This document shows, one piece after another, positions 21,663-30,147 of a stretch of DNA of 46,233 bases. The position numbers and the translations under genes were made by a program. The notes below the pieces were generated by a model that was not told the DNA's origin, did no database searches, and worked only from the letters and a program-made list of their open reading frames with translations. Positions within the stretch are counted from its first letter, which is position 1. Each line of letters begins with the position of its first letter. Location: contig JBQTIR010000032.1 in assembly GCA_052387905.1 (NCBI GenBank), positions 1-46,233 on the forward strand, read 5' to 3'. Source of the stretch: JBQTII01 sp052387905. Lineage in GTDB: Bacteria > Actinomycetota > Actinomycetes > Sporichthyales > Sporichthyaceae.

Positions 21663-23246
21663 GTGCTCACAAGCCCCTCCCACACAAGCGTCCGCCTGAT
21701 CTCCCTCACCGCCGCCGTGGCGCTGCTCAGCGCGTGCGGGGCCACCCAGGAGGTCAAGGACTCGGTCGAGGCCCAACGGGCCGCACCCGCTGCCGCGGCG
21801 GCAGCGATCGCGCCGGGGGTGCCGATCGCCGGCGAGGTCAGCGACCCGGTCGTCGGCGCCCCGCTCGAGGCGGCCCCGGGTACGCCGGCGCAGACCGCCG
21901 ACGTGGCGGTGGATGCCGCGACGCCGGGCAAGACCAAGAAGCAGAACGGCGGCGCCGGCAAGGTCACGGCCAACGAGCCGGCCAAGGCCGCCGTCGCGGC
22001 CCCCACCGCCGTGGGATGCGCCGCAGCGGCACCGGCCGGGGGCAACGGCGGCGCCACCGACGTCGGCGTCACCGACAGCACCATCAAGGTCGGCGGCACC
22101 TTCTTCAACGGGGGATTCCTCGACAAGTACGGGCAGGCCGCAGAGAGCAGCGCGCGTGCGTACTTCAGTTTCATCAACGACCAAGGCGGGATCTGCGGCC
22201 GCAAGATCGAGTACATCACCTGCGACACCGCGGGCACCGCTGACGGCACGAGCGGGTGCCTGAGCAAGCTCGCGGACCAGGACAAGGTCTTCATGATGGG
22301 CCCGACGCTGGACTTCAACCTCGACATCGTGACGAAGAAGCTCGCCGAGGAAAAGCTGCCGTGGGTCGGCTCCTCCGGCCTTTACGACGCGGAGTTCACC
22401 AGCCCCTGGTTCTTCCCCACCCAGATCCGCGGCGGCTCGGTCGGCGCACTGATCACCACGCACACGGTCAACGTGCTGAACAAGAAGAAGATCGGCGTCT
22501 CGTTCCTGCGCAACGGTGCCGGACCCTCGTGCACCACCGCGGTGGAGCAGACGGCGAAGAAGCTCGGCGGCGAGCTGGTAGGCACCGCCGGCAACAACGA
22601 CATCGAGACCTCGCTGGACAGCCAGGTCGCCGCATTGAAGAACGCGGGCTCTGAAGCGGTGCTGTTCTGCAACGACCCGGTCAACACGGTCAAGTTCATC
22701 CAGGCCGCACAGCGCGTCGGCTGGCAGCCCACCTTCTTCGGTGGCTTCGTCGCCGCCGCAGACGTGCCGGCCGCGGCGGGCACGTACGGCAAGGGCATGT
22801 ACGGGCTGACGATGTTCGACTACTACGAGGGCCAGACCCCCGGGCTGAAGAAGTATCGCCAGATCACCGAGTTCTACTTCCCCCAGACGTTCCATCACTT
22901 CTACGAGCAGGTGACCTACGTCGGCGCCGCCGCGATCGTGGACGCGCTGCGCATGACCGGCCCGAACGTCACCCGCGAAGGCTTCCTGAAGTCGCTGAAG
23001 TCGATGACCTCCTACGACCTGGGCCTGGGACTGAAACTGAACTTCGCCGACCTCGCCGGCGAGACGCCCAGCGGGATCATCCTCAAGGCCGACCAGAACA
23101 ATCAGTGGCAGATCGAGTCCAAGCGCTTCGTCCCGGCGGGTTCCCCGTCGCGTGGGGTGTCCAGTTCCTCCTTCGTCGGCGTCGCCAGCATCCGTGATCG
23201 CGACACCTCCGCGGTGCTCCCGACCTCGTGGCGGTCCTCGCTCTGA
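21663..23246 (+). CDS. livK: Branched-chain amino-acid-type ABC transporter binding lipoprotein
   Basis: A 527-residue periplasmic binding protein with a lipobox LLSAC (Cys25). Residues about 30-130 form an unusually long Ala/Pro-rich linker, and the type I binding fold begins at about GVTDSTIKVGGTFF, with AESSARAYFSFINDQGGICGRKIEYITCD matching the Peripla_BP_6 group. The GTG start at 21663 has GGAG nine bases upstream. It overlaps the permease start (TGATG). The ligand may be a branched-chain amino acid or, as often in actinobacteria, an unrelated amide or aromatic compound. Confidence 0.92.
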   Translation: MLTSPSHTSVRLISLTAAVALLSACGATQEVKDSVEAQRAAPAAAAAAIAPGVPIAGEVSDPVVGAPLEAAPGTPAQTADVAVDAATPGKTKKQNGGAGKVTANEPAKAAVAAPTAVGCAAAAPAGGNGGATDVGVTDSTIKVGGTFFNGGFLDKYGQAAESSARAYFSFINDQGGICGRKIEYITCDTAGTADGTSGCLSKLADQDKVFMMGPTLDFNLDIVTKKLAEEKLPWVGSSGLYDAEFTSPWFFPTQIRGGSVGALITTHTVNVLNKKKIGVSFLRNGAGPSCTTAVEQTAKKLGGELVGTAGNNDIETSLDSQVAALKNAGSEAVLFCNDPVNTVKFIQAAQRVGWQPTFFGGFVAAADVPAAAGTYGKGMYGLTMFDYYEGQTPGLKKYRQITEFYFPQTFHHFYEQVTYVGAAAIVDALRMTGPNVTREGFLKSLKSMTSYDLGLGLKLNFADLAGETPSGIILKADQNNQWQIESKRFVPAGSPSRGVSSSSFVGVASIRDRDTSAVLPTSWRSSL

Positions 23247-24124
23247 TGAGTCGCTTCCTGTCCTACCTCGTCGCCGGGCTGGCCAACGGGGCGATCTACG
23301 CCCTGGTGGCGCTCGGAGTGGTGGTGATCTACCGGGTGAGCCGGGTCATCAACCTCGCTCAGGGCGCGATCGGGATCTTCGCGGCGTTCGTCTTTCACTA
23401 CGTCCTGATGGGGGATCTGGGGCTGCCGGTGGCGATCGCCAGCGTCGGCGCGATCCTCGTCGGGGCCGCGCTCGGCGCGGGCACCGAACGTCTCGTCGTG
23501 CGCCCGGTGCGCAGCCGCGGCGCGCTGGCCACCCTGACGGCGACGACGGGCGTCCTGCTCCTGCTCGCCGAACTCACCGTGCAGTTGTGGGGCCCGGAGA
23601 ACCCGGCGATCGCGTCGGTCTTTCCGGACACGCTGGTCCGGATCGGTGACACCGGAGTGACCTACCATCAGCTCGGCACCGCGGTCGGGGTGATCCTGCT
23701 CGCCGCCGGTCTGTACTTCATGCTCGCGCGGACCTGGCTCGGCGTCGGGGTCAGTGCGATCGCCCAGGACACCGGTGCGGCCCGGATCGTCGGCCTGCCC
23801 GTGCAGGGCATCGTCACCCTGACCTGGGCGATCGGTGGCGCCAGCGCTGCCATTGCCGGCCTCGCGTTCATCCACCTGAACACCCTGGACCAGATCAGCC
23901 TCACCTTCGTCCTGGTCAGCAGTCTCGTCGCGGCGGCACTGGGCGGCTTCAACAGCCTGCCGCTGGCGGGTCTGGGCGGACTGGCGGTCGGGCTGATCTT
24001 CAGTTTCAGCCAGGGCTATTCCGGAACCTCGGGCATCGGCGAACTCGTCGTCTTTGCTGCTCTGCTCGGTGTGCTCACCGTGCGCGCCGGTAAGCCCCAA
24101 CTCGACGTCGTAGCGGAGTTCTGA
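23246..24124 (+). CDS. livH: Branched-chain amino-acid-type ABC permease LivH
   Basis: A 292-residue inner-membrane permease with about eight hydrophobic segments. LVAGLANGAIYALVALGVVVIYRVSRVINLAQGAIG is the standard opening of LivH permeases, and the C-terminal FVLVSSLVAAALGGFNSLPLAGLGGLAVGL contains the ATPase-contact loop. Start and stop overlap its neighbours by one base, so expression is coupled. It partners the LivM permease next to it. Confidence 0.94.
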   Translation: MSRFLSYLVAGLANGAIYALVALGVVVIYRVSRVINLAQGAIGIFAAFVFHYVLMGDLGLPVAIASVGAILVGAALGAGTERLVVRPVRSRGALATLTATTGVLLLLAELTVQLWGPENPAIASVFPDTLVRIGDTGVTYHQLGTAVGVILLAAGLYFMLARTWLGVGVSAIAQDTGAARIVGLPVQGIVTLTWAIGGASAAIAGLAFIHLNTLDQISLTFVLVSSLVAAALGGFNSLPLAGLGGLAVGLIFSFSQGYSGTSGIGELVVFAALLGVLTVRAGKPQLDVVAEF

Positions 24125-25212
24125 TGCGCGCGCGAATCGCCCAACCGGCCGCCATGGCCGCTCTCATCGTGACCGCCCTGAGCTGGCCCCTGCTGGCTCC
24201 GGAGATCGCCCACTTCTACGGTGCCCTCTCGGCGATCTACGCCCTCGTCGGACTGTCGCTGGTGATCCTCGTCGGCTGGACCGGACAGATCTCGCTCGGG
24301 CACGCCGCCTTCGTCGGCTTCGGCTGCTACTTCGGGGCCGCGATGCTGAACGAAGGGCTCCCGCTGGTGATCACGATCGTGCTGATCGCCCTGGTCGGCG
24401 CCGTGATCAGCTTGTTCCTCGGCGTGCCGTCGCTACGGTTGCGCGGGGTGTACCTGACCATCGCCACCCTCGCCTTCGGGGTCGCCTGCCAGCGGTACTT
24501 CTTCAACCTGCCGGACATCCGAGGTGCGGCCGCCCGGGAGGTCCCCCGCGAATCCCTGGTGGGAATCCCCACCACCACCGACCGCGGCCTGTACTACGTC
24601 GTGGTGATCGTGCTCGGTCTCGCGATGCTGCTCGCGTACAACATCCGCCGTACCGACACCGGCCGCGTGCTGTTCGCGATCCGCGACTCCGAGGAAGCCG
24701 CCTCGGCGATGGCGATCCGGATCGCCCCGTACAAGATCGGGGTCTTCGCCGCCTCCGCTGCGCTCGCCTCGGTCGCCGGGCTCTTCTACGGCATGTTGTT
24801 CCAGGCCACCCCGGGCGCGGACCAGTTCGGCGTCCTGCAGTCGCTGTTCTACCTGACGATGCCGGTGCTCGGCGGCGCGGAGGTTCTGCTCGGGGCGGTC
24901 ATCGGTGGGTCCTTCATCGCGCTGGGCCAGCCGCTGGTGAACCTGTTCGACATCCGGCTCTACCTGTTCAGCAGCGCCGCGCTGCTGCTGATGCTGCTCT
25001 CCGGCCAGGACGGCGTGACCGGCATGTTGCGCACCGCCCGCCGGGCCGTCCGCGACGCCATCCGGGGCGAACCGCAGCGCTACGGCTCGTTCGTCCCGGA
25101 GGAACCCGAGCACCTGTCGCCGCCACCGCCGACGGTGCACGGCAGCAGTGATGAGTTCCTGCCCGACGGCGCCAAAGTCCGGGTCTACCTGGCCGCGGGG
25201 GTGCGCTCATGA
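24124..25212 (+). CDS. livM: Branched-chain amino-acid-type ABC permease LivM
   Basis: A 362-residue permease: YALVGLSLVILVGWTGQISLGHAAFVGFGCYFGA is the family-diagnostic stretch, and GRVLFAIRDSEEAASAMAIRIAPYKIGVFAASA is the cytoplasmic coupling region. After the last helix a hydrophilic tail of about 60 residues follows, longer than usual. The ATG overlaps the LivH stop by one base, and the stop overlaps the LivG start by four. Confidence 0.94.
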   Translation: MRARIAQPAAMAALIVTALSWPLLAPEIAHFYGALSAIYALVGLSLVILVGWTGQISLGHAAFVGFGCYFGAAMLNEGLPLVITIVLIALVGAVISLFLGVPSLRLRGVYLTIATLAFGVACQRYFFNLPDIRGAAAREVPRESLVGIPTTTDRGLYYVVVIVLGLAMLLAYNIRRTDTGRVLFAIRDSEEAASAMAIRIAPYKIGVFAASAALASVAGLFYGMLFQATPGADQFGVLQSLFYLTMPVLGGAEVLLGAVIGGSFIALGQPLVNLFDIRLYLFSSAALLLMLLSGQDGVTGMLRTARRAVRDAIRGEPQRYGSFVPEEPEHLSPPPPTVHGSSDEFLPDGAKVRVYLAAGVRS

Positions 25213-25985
25213 CCGGCCATCTGCGGGGCACCGGGTTGACCAAGCGGTACTCCGGGCTGGTCGCCAACGACAACATCGACATCGAGATCCGCCCCGGCGA
25301 GATCGTCGGGCTGATCGGACCGAACGGAGCCGGCAAGACCACGCTGTTCAACTGCGTCAGCGGCGCACAGCGCCTCACCGCGGGCTCCATCACCCTCGAC
25401 GGCAAGGACATCACCACCCTGCCGGCACACGAGCGGGCCCGCCTCGGTCTGGCCCGCACGTTCCAGCAGGCGCAGCTGTTCAGGCACCTGTCGGTGGAGG
25501 AAAACCTGCTGCTCGGGCGGCACCGACGTTACGGTCACGGCGCGCTGCGCGGCGCGCTCGGCCTGTCCGGCGGCGTCGAGCGGGCCGCGCGGCGGGTGGC
25601 GCACGAGATCGCCGCGCAGTGCGGGCTCACCGCGGTCCTCAAGGCCCCGGTGGGCGACCTGCCCTACGGCACCCAGCGGATGGTCGAGGTCGCCCGCGCG
25701 ATCATGCTGGAGCCCACGATCTTGCTGGTGGACGAGCCCGGGGCCGGGATGGACGCCACGGAATCGGCGTACTTCGGCGCCATGTTGCGCCGGATCAGCC
25801 GCGAACGCGCGATGTCCGTGCTGATCATCGAGCACGACGTGGCGATGATCTTCGCGCTCTGTGACCGGATCTACGTCCTGAACTTCGGCCGGTTGCTCTC
25901 CCAGGGGAACCCGGACGACATCCGCGCCGACGCCGCCGTCCGCGCGGCGTACTTCGGCAGCAGCCTTTCTGAGGTGGCGTCATGA
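25209..25985 (+). CDS. livG: ABC transporter ATPase LivG
   Basis: A 258-residue ATPase with Walker A GPNGAGKT (37-44), a LivG-type signature LPYGTQRMVEVARAI in place of LSGGQ, Walker B ILLVDEP and the H-loop IIEHDVAMI. GLARTFQQAQLFRHLSVEENLLLG is the LivG Q-loop region. Together with LivF it powers the two permeases. Four-base overlaps with both neighbours. Confidence 0.95.
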   Translation: MTGHLRGTGLTKRYSGLVANDNIDIEIRPGEIVGLIGPNGAGKTTLFNCVSGAQRLTAGSITLDGKDITTLPAHERARLGLARTFQQAQLFRHLSVEENLLLGRHRRYGHGALRGALGLSGGVERAARRVAHEIAAQCGLTAVLKAPVGDLPYGTQRMVEVARAIMLEPTILLVDEPGAGMDATESAYFGAMLRRISRERAMSVLIIEHDVAMIFALCDRIYVLNFGRLLSQGNPDDIRADAAVRAAYFGSSLSEVAS

Positions 25986-26737
25986 CGATGACCGATCCGA
26001 TGGTGCAACCCAGCGACTGGGCCACCAAACCGTTACTGGCTGTCCGAGGGATGGACGTCGGCTACAGCTCGGTGCTGGCGGTGCGTGCTCTCTCGCTGCA
26101 GGTGGGCCACGGCGAGATCGTCGCGCTGCTCGGTCCCAACGGTGCGGGTAAGACCTCCACGTTGCGCGGGCTGACCGGGCTGCTTCGGCCGACCGCCGGT
26201 TCGGTCCTGGTGGACGGCGTCCGCATCGACGGTCGCGGGCCGCGTGCCGCCGTCACTGCGGGCCTGGCCCACGTCCCCGAGGGCCGGCGGGTGTTCCCCG
26301 AGCTCACCGTGCGGGACAACCTGCGCCTGGGTGCGTGGGCGTTACGCCGACGCCCCCGGGCGGTCGAGGAGCGTCTGGAGGAAGCCTTCGCCCTGTTCCC
26401 GCGGTTGTCCGAGCGAGCCTCGCAAGCCGCCGGTTCGATGTCCGGCGGCGAACAGCAGATGCTCGCCATCGCGCGCGCCCTGATGAGCCGGCCCAGGCTG
26501 CTGCTGATCGACGAACTCAGTCTCGGGCTTTCCCCGCTGGTCGTCGACGAGATCCTCGAACGGCTCGGGGAGTTGAACCGCAACGGGCTCTCGATCCTGT
26601 TGATCGAGCAGTTCGTGCACCGCGCGCTCGAGGTGGCGGACCGGATCTACGTGCTGAAGAAGGGCCACGTCGCATTCAGCGGGACGCCGGAGGCCGCCCA
26701 GCGGATCGGCGCAGTCGAGGAGGCATATCACCTGTGA
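25982..26737 (+). CDS. livF: ABC transporter ATPase LivF
   Basis: A 251-residue ATPase: Walker A GPNGAGKT (51-58), signature MSGGEQQMLAIARAL, Walker B LLLIDELSLGLSP and the LLIEQFVHRALEVADR switch region, all as in LivF. The N-terminal 15 residues before the fold are slightly longer than usual. The next gene begins inside its stop codon (GTGA), which places the exported protein in the same operon. Confidence 0.95.
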   Translation: MTMTDPMVQPSDWATKPLLAVRGMDVGYSSVLAVRALSLQVGHGEIVALLGPNGAGKTSTLRGLTGLLRPTAGSVLVDGVRIDGRGPRAAVTAGLAHVPEGRRVFPELTVRDNLRLGAWALRRRPRAVEERLEEAFALFPRLSERASQAAGSMSGGEQQMLAIARALMSRPRLLLIDELSLGLSPLVVDEILERLGELNRNGLSILLIEQFVHRALEVADRIYVLKKGHVAFSGTPEAAQRIGAVEEAYHL

Positions 26738-28101
26738 GGATTTTTGTGACTAAAGGCGCGGTTGCCGTGACGGCCGTCGGGGTCGTCGTCGGCTGGGCGG
26801 GCTGGGGTCTGCCGGCGAACGCCGCCGCGCCCGACACCCTCGCCGTGTTCAGCGCCTCCGCCGCAGCGACGCCCTACGGGGTCGTGACCCGCGTTCCCGC
26901 CGAGACCTCCGGCGGCTACCTCTACTCGGGCACCGCGATCAACCTCGGGAAAGCTCGCGCGTTGGCCGCCGGCTTCACCGCCGGTGAGCTCGGCGATCTG
27001 TTCATCGTCAGCTCGGCGCCGCCGGGCACGATCACCTCCGTCCCGACCGTGATCACCGCGCAGGAGCCACCCCAGGACCAGTCACCGCGCGAAGCCGAGC
27101 TCTCCGGTGGACGTGGCGGCGGGGTCGGCGGCGAGGCTCGCAACTTCACGCTGCAGGCGCGCACCAGTGATGCCCCCTCAGCTCTCGCCGACGCCGCCGG
27201 CCAGGCGGTGACGAGCGCGTTCTACAGCTCCGGGTACTCGACCTCGAGCAGCGACACCCGGGTGGAGCCCGACGGCACCGTGATCGCCAGGGCTGTGACG
27301 AACGTGCAGGACATCCTGATCGACGCGCCCGGGGCCCAGCTGAGCATCGGCTCCGCGACGAGCCTGGCCACGGTGACCATTGCGGCCGGGAAGAAGCCCG
27401 TGACGGTGCTTCAGACCCGCGCTTACGGTGCCGAGCTCGGCGGCGTCCCGGTGGTCTTCGACGAGAACGGCATCTCAGTGGCCGATCAGGTGGCCCTGCC
27501 GGGCTCGGCCATGGCGGGCTTCGACTCGGCGCTCGACATGCTGGCCGCGCAGGGCCTGACCTTCGTGCCCGTCCCGCGCTCGCAGACGGTCACCCGCGAC
27601 GGAGCCATCCTGTCCGGAGCGGTGTTCTCCTTCAGGTACCGGGCGCCGGACTCGATCCCGCGTCCGAGCGACATCGGAGCCGACCAGACCTTCACCGTCG
27701 CCAGCGTGGCGGCGGCCGCCACCTCGCGGGCTCGCGGCGCGATGGGCGCACTGCCGCCGTCAGGAACCGCCGATGCGGCCCCCGCCGCGCCGAGCGAGGG
27801 GGCCGGCGACACCGCGAGCACCGGGCAGGCCCCGGTGGCGGCGTTCGGCCCGGATCCCGCCATCCCCGGCGCCATCGCGCAGGATCTGAGCACCGTTGGC
27901 CAGGCCCCGGTGGCCGGTGCGCCCGTCCCCGTCGGCGCCGCGGGCGCGGTGCTCGCAGCACCGGACACGGCGCTGTTCCTGCCGGCCCGCGTTGCCGATC
28001 CACTGCCCGGACAGGTCCGTGACGGTTACCAACTCGTCCTGCTCGTCGGTGCGGCCGCGGTGGCCGCCCTGTTCGTCATGCTTCGCAAGCGACCCACGTG
28101 A
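26734..28101 (+). CDS. Exported, C-terminally anchored protein of unknown function in the ABC operon
   Basis: A 455-residue protein not matching any family I know. The N-terminus MRIFVTKGAVAVTAVGVVVGWAGWGLPANAAAP is a signal peptide; a beta-rich extracellular part follows, then an Ala/Pro/Gly-rich linker (about 340-420) and one membrane segment (YQLVLLVGAAAVAALFVML) with a KRPT tail. It is coupled to LivF by a GTGA overlap, so it is probably displayed on the outer face and works with the transporter, perhaps in capturing substrate or bridging the cell envelope. That role is inferred only from position. Confidence 0.7.
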   Translation: MRIFVTKGAVAVTAVGVVVGWAGWGLPANAAAPDTLAVFSASAAATPYGVVTRVPAETSGGYLYSGTAINLGKARALAAGFTAGELGDLFIVSSAPPGTITSVPTVITAQEPPQDQSPREAELSGGRGGGVGGEARNFTLQARTSDAPSALADAAGQAVTSAFYSSGYSTSSSDTRVEPDGTVIARAVTNVQDILIDAPGAQLSIGSATSLATVTIAAGKKPVTVLQTRAYGAELGGVPVVFDENGISVADQVALPGSAMAGFDSALDMLAAQGLTFVPVPRSQTVTRDGAILSGAVFSFRYRAPDSIPRPSDIGADQTFTVASVAAAATSRARGAMGALPPSGTADAAPAAPSEGAGDTASTGQAPVAAFGPDPAIPGAIAQDLSTVGQAPVAGAPVPVGAAGAVLAAPDTALFLPARVADPLPGQVRDGYQLVLLVGAAAVAALFVMLRKRPT

Positions 28102-28112
28102 GGGGAACTGCC

Positions 28113-28490
28113 ATGAACTACCGACTGCGCGACCTGGGGCTCAAGGCGGTTGCCGGTGCGCTCGTCATCGGTGGCCTGATCGCCATGCTGCTCGGATTCC
28201 TCGGCGTGCGGCGCGAGGACAGCATCGTTCTGCAATTGCCGTATCTCGCCTCCGGCGCGGTGCTCGGGCTCGGGCTGATTGCCCTGGGCGCACTGGCGTT
28301 GATCCAGCAGCAGATGCGTGAGCAGACCCGGCGCTCCGCCCAGGTCACCGAGGCGCTGGAGGAGTGGAAGGTGGCCGCCCTGGCCGAGCTGCGCACCTTC
28401 CTGAACACGGCCACGCTGGAGTTGGACGTGCGCAGCCCTGCGGTGAACCACCGCAGGGAGCCCGCCTCGACCGTCTCGTCGATGCACTGA
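28113..28490 (+). CDS. Small membrane protein with two helices
   Basis: A 125-residue protein with two hydrophobic segments (AVAGALVIGGLIAMLLGFLGV and LPYLASGAVLGLGLIALGALALI) and a helical, possibly coiled-coil cytoplasmic tail (QQQMREQTRRSAQVTEALEEWKVAALAELRTFLN). The ATG at 28113 with GAGGGG upstream is chosen over the GTG at 28098 that overlaps the previous stop. It is the last gene of the transporter operon; function unknown. Confidence 0.65.
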   Translation: MNYRLRDLGLKAVAGALVIGGLIAMLLGFLGVRREDSIVLQLPYLASGAVLGLGLIALGALALIQQQMREQTRRSAQVTEALEEWKVAALAELRTFLNTATLELDVRSPAVNHRREPASTVSSMH

Positions 28491-28522
28491 TCGCGGCCGG
28501 GTCGGGCGAGCGGACGCAGACC

Positions 28523-29983
28523 ATGGCGAGGTTCGCCAACGTGGACAACCTGGGAGCGGTCACCGACCGGGCCCAGGGCGCCTTCGGGGGGGCGCCGCCC
28601 GGCGTGGGGGTGGCGCATCAGGGCCCGATGGGCGACAGTGGCGAGGACAACGCCGCGGTCACCCAGCTGTACGGAAGGGCGGGTGTGATGGCAGCTCAGG
28701 TGCATCACCTGAACTCGCTCGCGGAAGAGCACGACCGGGTGCAGCGTGTCGTGGTCGCGGTCGGCGGCGCGCTCAACGTCGGCCTGGGCACGATCACCGC
28801 ATCGATGGGCGAGGCCCTGTTCGGCGGTATCGGGGAGCTCGGTGACCAGCGGCTGCTGAGCCTGCTGGCCGCGAGCATTCAGGGCAACATGGAGAACATC
28901 TCCCACATGCTCGTCCACGATGTGCCGGCCTCCAATCTGGAACCGCCCTCGGCCGCCTTCGAGTACGCCCGCCGACTCGCCCAGCACGATGTCCCCGTGC
29001 ACGCACTGGTTCGCGCGTACCGCCTCGGCCAGGACCACCTACTGGGTTGGGCGCACGACTGCCTTGCCGGGATAGACGAGGACGCCCACATCCGGCTCGA
29101 GGCCTCGCAACGGATCGTCGCCGCGACCTTCGCCTACGTGGACTGGATCTCCGAACGGGTCGTCACCGAGTACGAGGCTGAGCGCGAGCGCTGGCTGATG
29201 CACCGCAACACCAAGCGGGCCATCGGTGTGCGTGAACTCATCGACGGTGTCGAGATCGACGTCGAGGCGGCGGAGATCGCGATCGGGTACCGGTTGCGGC
29301 AGTATCACCTCGGGGTCGTCGTGTGGATGCCCGAAGGGATCCCCGACGCCGGCGAGACGGTGGAGCTCGAGCGGGTCGTCTCGGCGATCGGGGAGCAGCT
29401 GGCCGGTCACGGGCAGCTGCTCTACACCACCTGCGACCGGCGGACCGGGTGGGCCTGGCTCCCGCTGGGCAGCGAGGCCAGCAGGCTCGACAGCGCCGCC
29501 GTTGGGCGGCTCGTGCGGGGCACCAACCCGAATCTGCGGGTGGCGCTCGGTGGCGCGGCCTACGGGCGGGACGGCTTCCGGGCGAGTCACCTGCAGGCGC
29601 GTCAGGCGCAGCGGGTCGCCAGCGTGGCGGGGCCCGATGCTGCGCCGGCCACCGACTACCTCGATCCCGGCGTGCGTGCCGCCGCCCTGCTCTGCGCCGA
29701 CCTGGAGAACACCCGCATGCTGGTGCGGACGGCCCTGGGCCCGCTCGCGCGCACGGACGAGCAGGCGGTTCGGCTGCGCGAGACCCTGGGTGCCTTCCTG
29801 TCCACCGGTTCCGGTTACACCGCGACGGCCGAACTGCTCTGTCTGCACAAGAACTCGGTGAAGTACCGCGTGGAGAAGGCCGAGGAACTGCGCGGGGGGC
29901 CGATCGAACCCGAACGCTTCGACATCGAACTGGCCCTGGTCGCCTGCCGGCTGCTCGGGCGCGCGGTCCTCGACCAGTCCTGA
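28523..29983 (+). CDS. PucR-type helix-turn-helix transcriptional regulator
   Basis: About 486 residues. The C-terminal LRETLGAFLSTGSGYTATAELLCLHKNSVKYRVEKAEEL is the PucR/CdaR helix-turn-helix; the middle (ARRLAQHDVPVHALVRAYRLGQDHLL) resembles the RsbRD/PucR N-terminal sensor seen in actinobacterial members, followed by a GGDEF-like regulatory fold (LRVALGGAAYGRDGFRASHLQARQAQRVA). The start is uncertain: an ATG at 28688 has a better ribosome site, and the first 55 residues are not conserved-looking. It could control the ABC operon upstream or the DUF3556 gene downstream. Confidence 0.82.
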   Translation: MARFANVDNLGAVTDRAQGAFGGAPPGVGVAHQGPMGDSGEDNAAVTQLYGRAGVMAAQVHHLNSLAEEHDRVQRVVVAVGGALNVGLGTITASMGEALFGGIGELGDQRLLSLLAASIQGNMENISHMLVHDVPASNLEPPSAAFEYARRLAQHDVPVHALVRAYRLGQDHLLGWAHDCLAGIDEDAHIRLEASQRIVAATFAYVDWISERVVTEYEAERERWLMHRNTKRAIGVRELIDGVEIDVEAAEIAIGYRLRQYHLGVVVWMPEGIPDAGETVELERVVSAIGEQLAGHGQLLYTTCDRRTGWAWLPLGSEASRLDSAAVGRLVRGTNPNLRVALGGAAYGRDGFRASHLQARQAQRVASVAGPDAAPATDYLDPGVRAAALLCADLENTRMLVRTALGPLARTDEQAVRLRETLGAFLSTGSGYTATAELLCLHKNSVKYRVEKAEELRGGPIEPERFDIELALVACRLLGRAVLDQS

Positions 29984-30147
29984 GTGCCCGTCACCGCGTC
30001 GACGCTGGCTGCCCCACACAACAAGTGCGCACCGATTCGTTCGTAGTGGACATGTCGGGCCACAACCGGCGCCCCTAGCGTTCCACCAGCGGTAGCAGCA
30101 GCACACCGCACATTCGTGTTGGACCGAGTCGTACGCAGGAGAGCGCC

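Noticed and set aside
21465..22898. 477-codon minus-strand frame opposite the binding protein
   Set aside because: Composition of a shadow frame; the + strand has a lipobox and Peripla_BP_6 fold.
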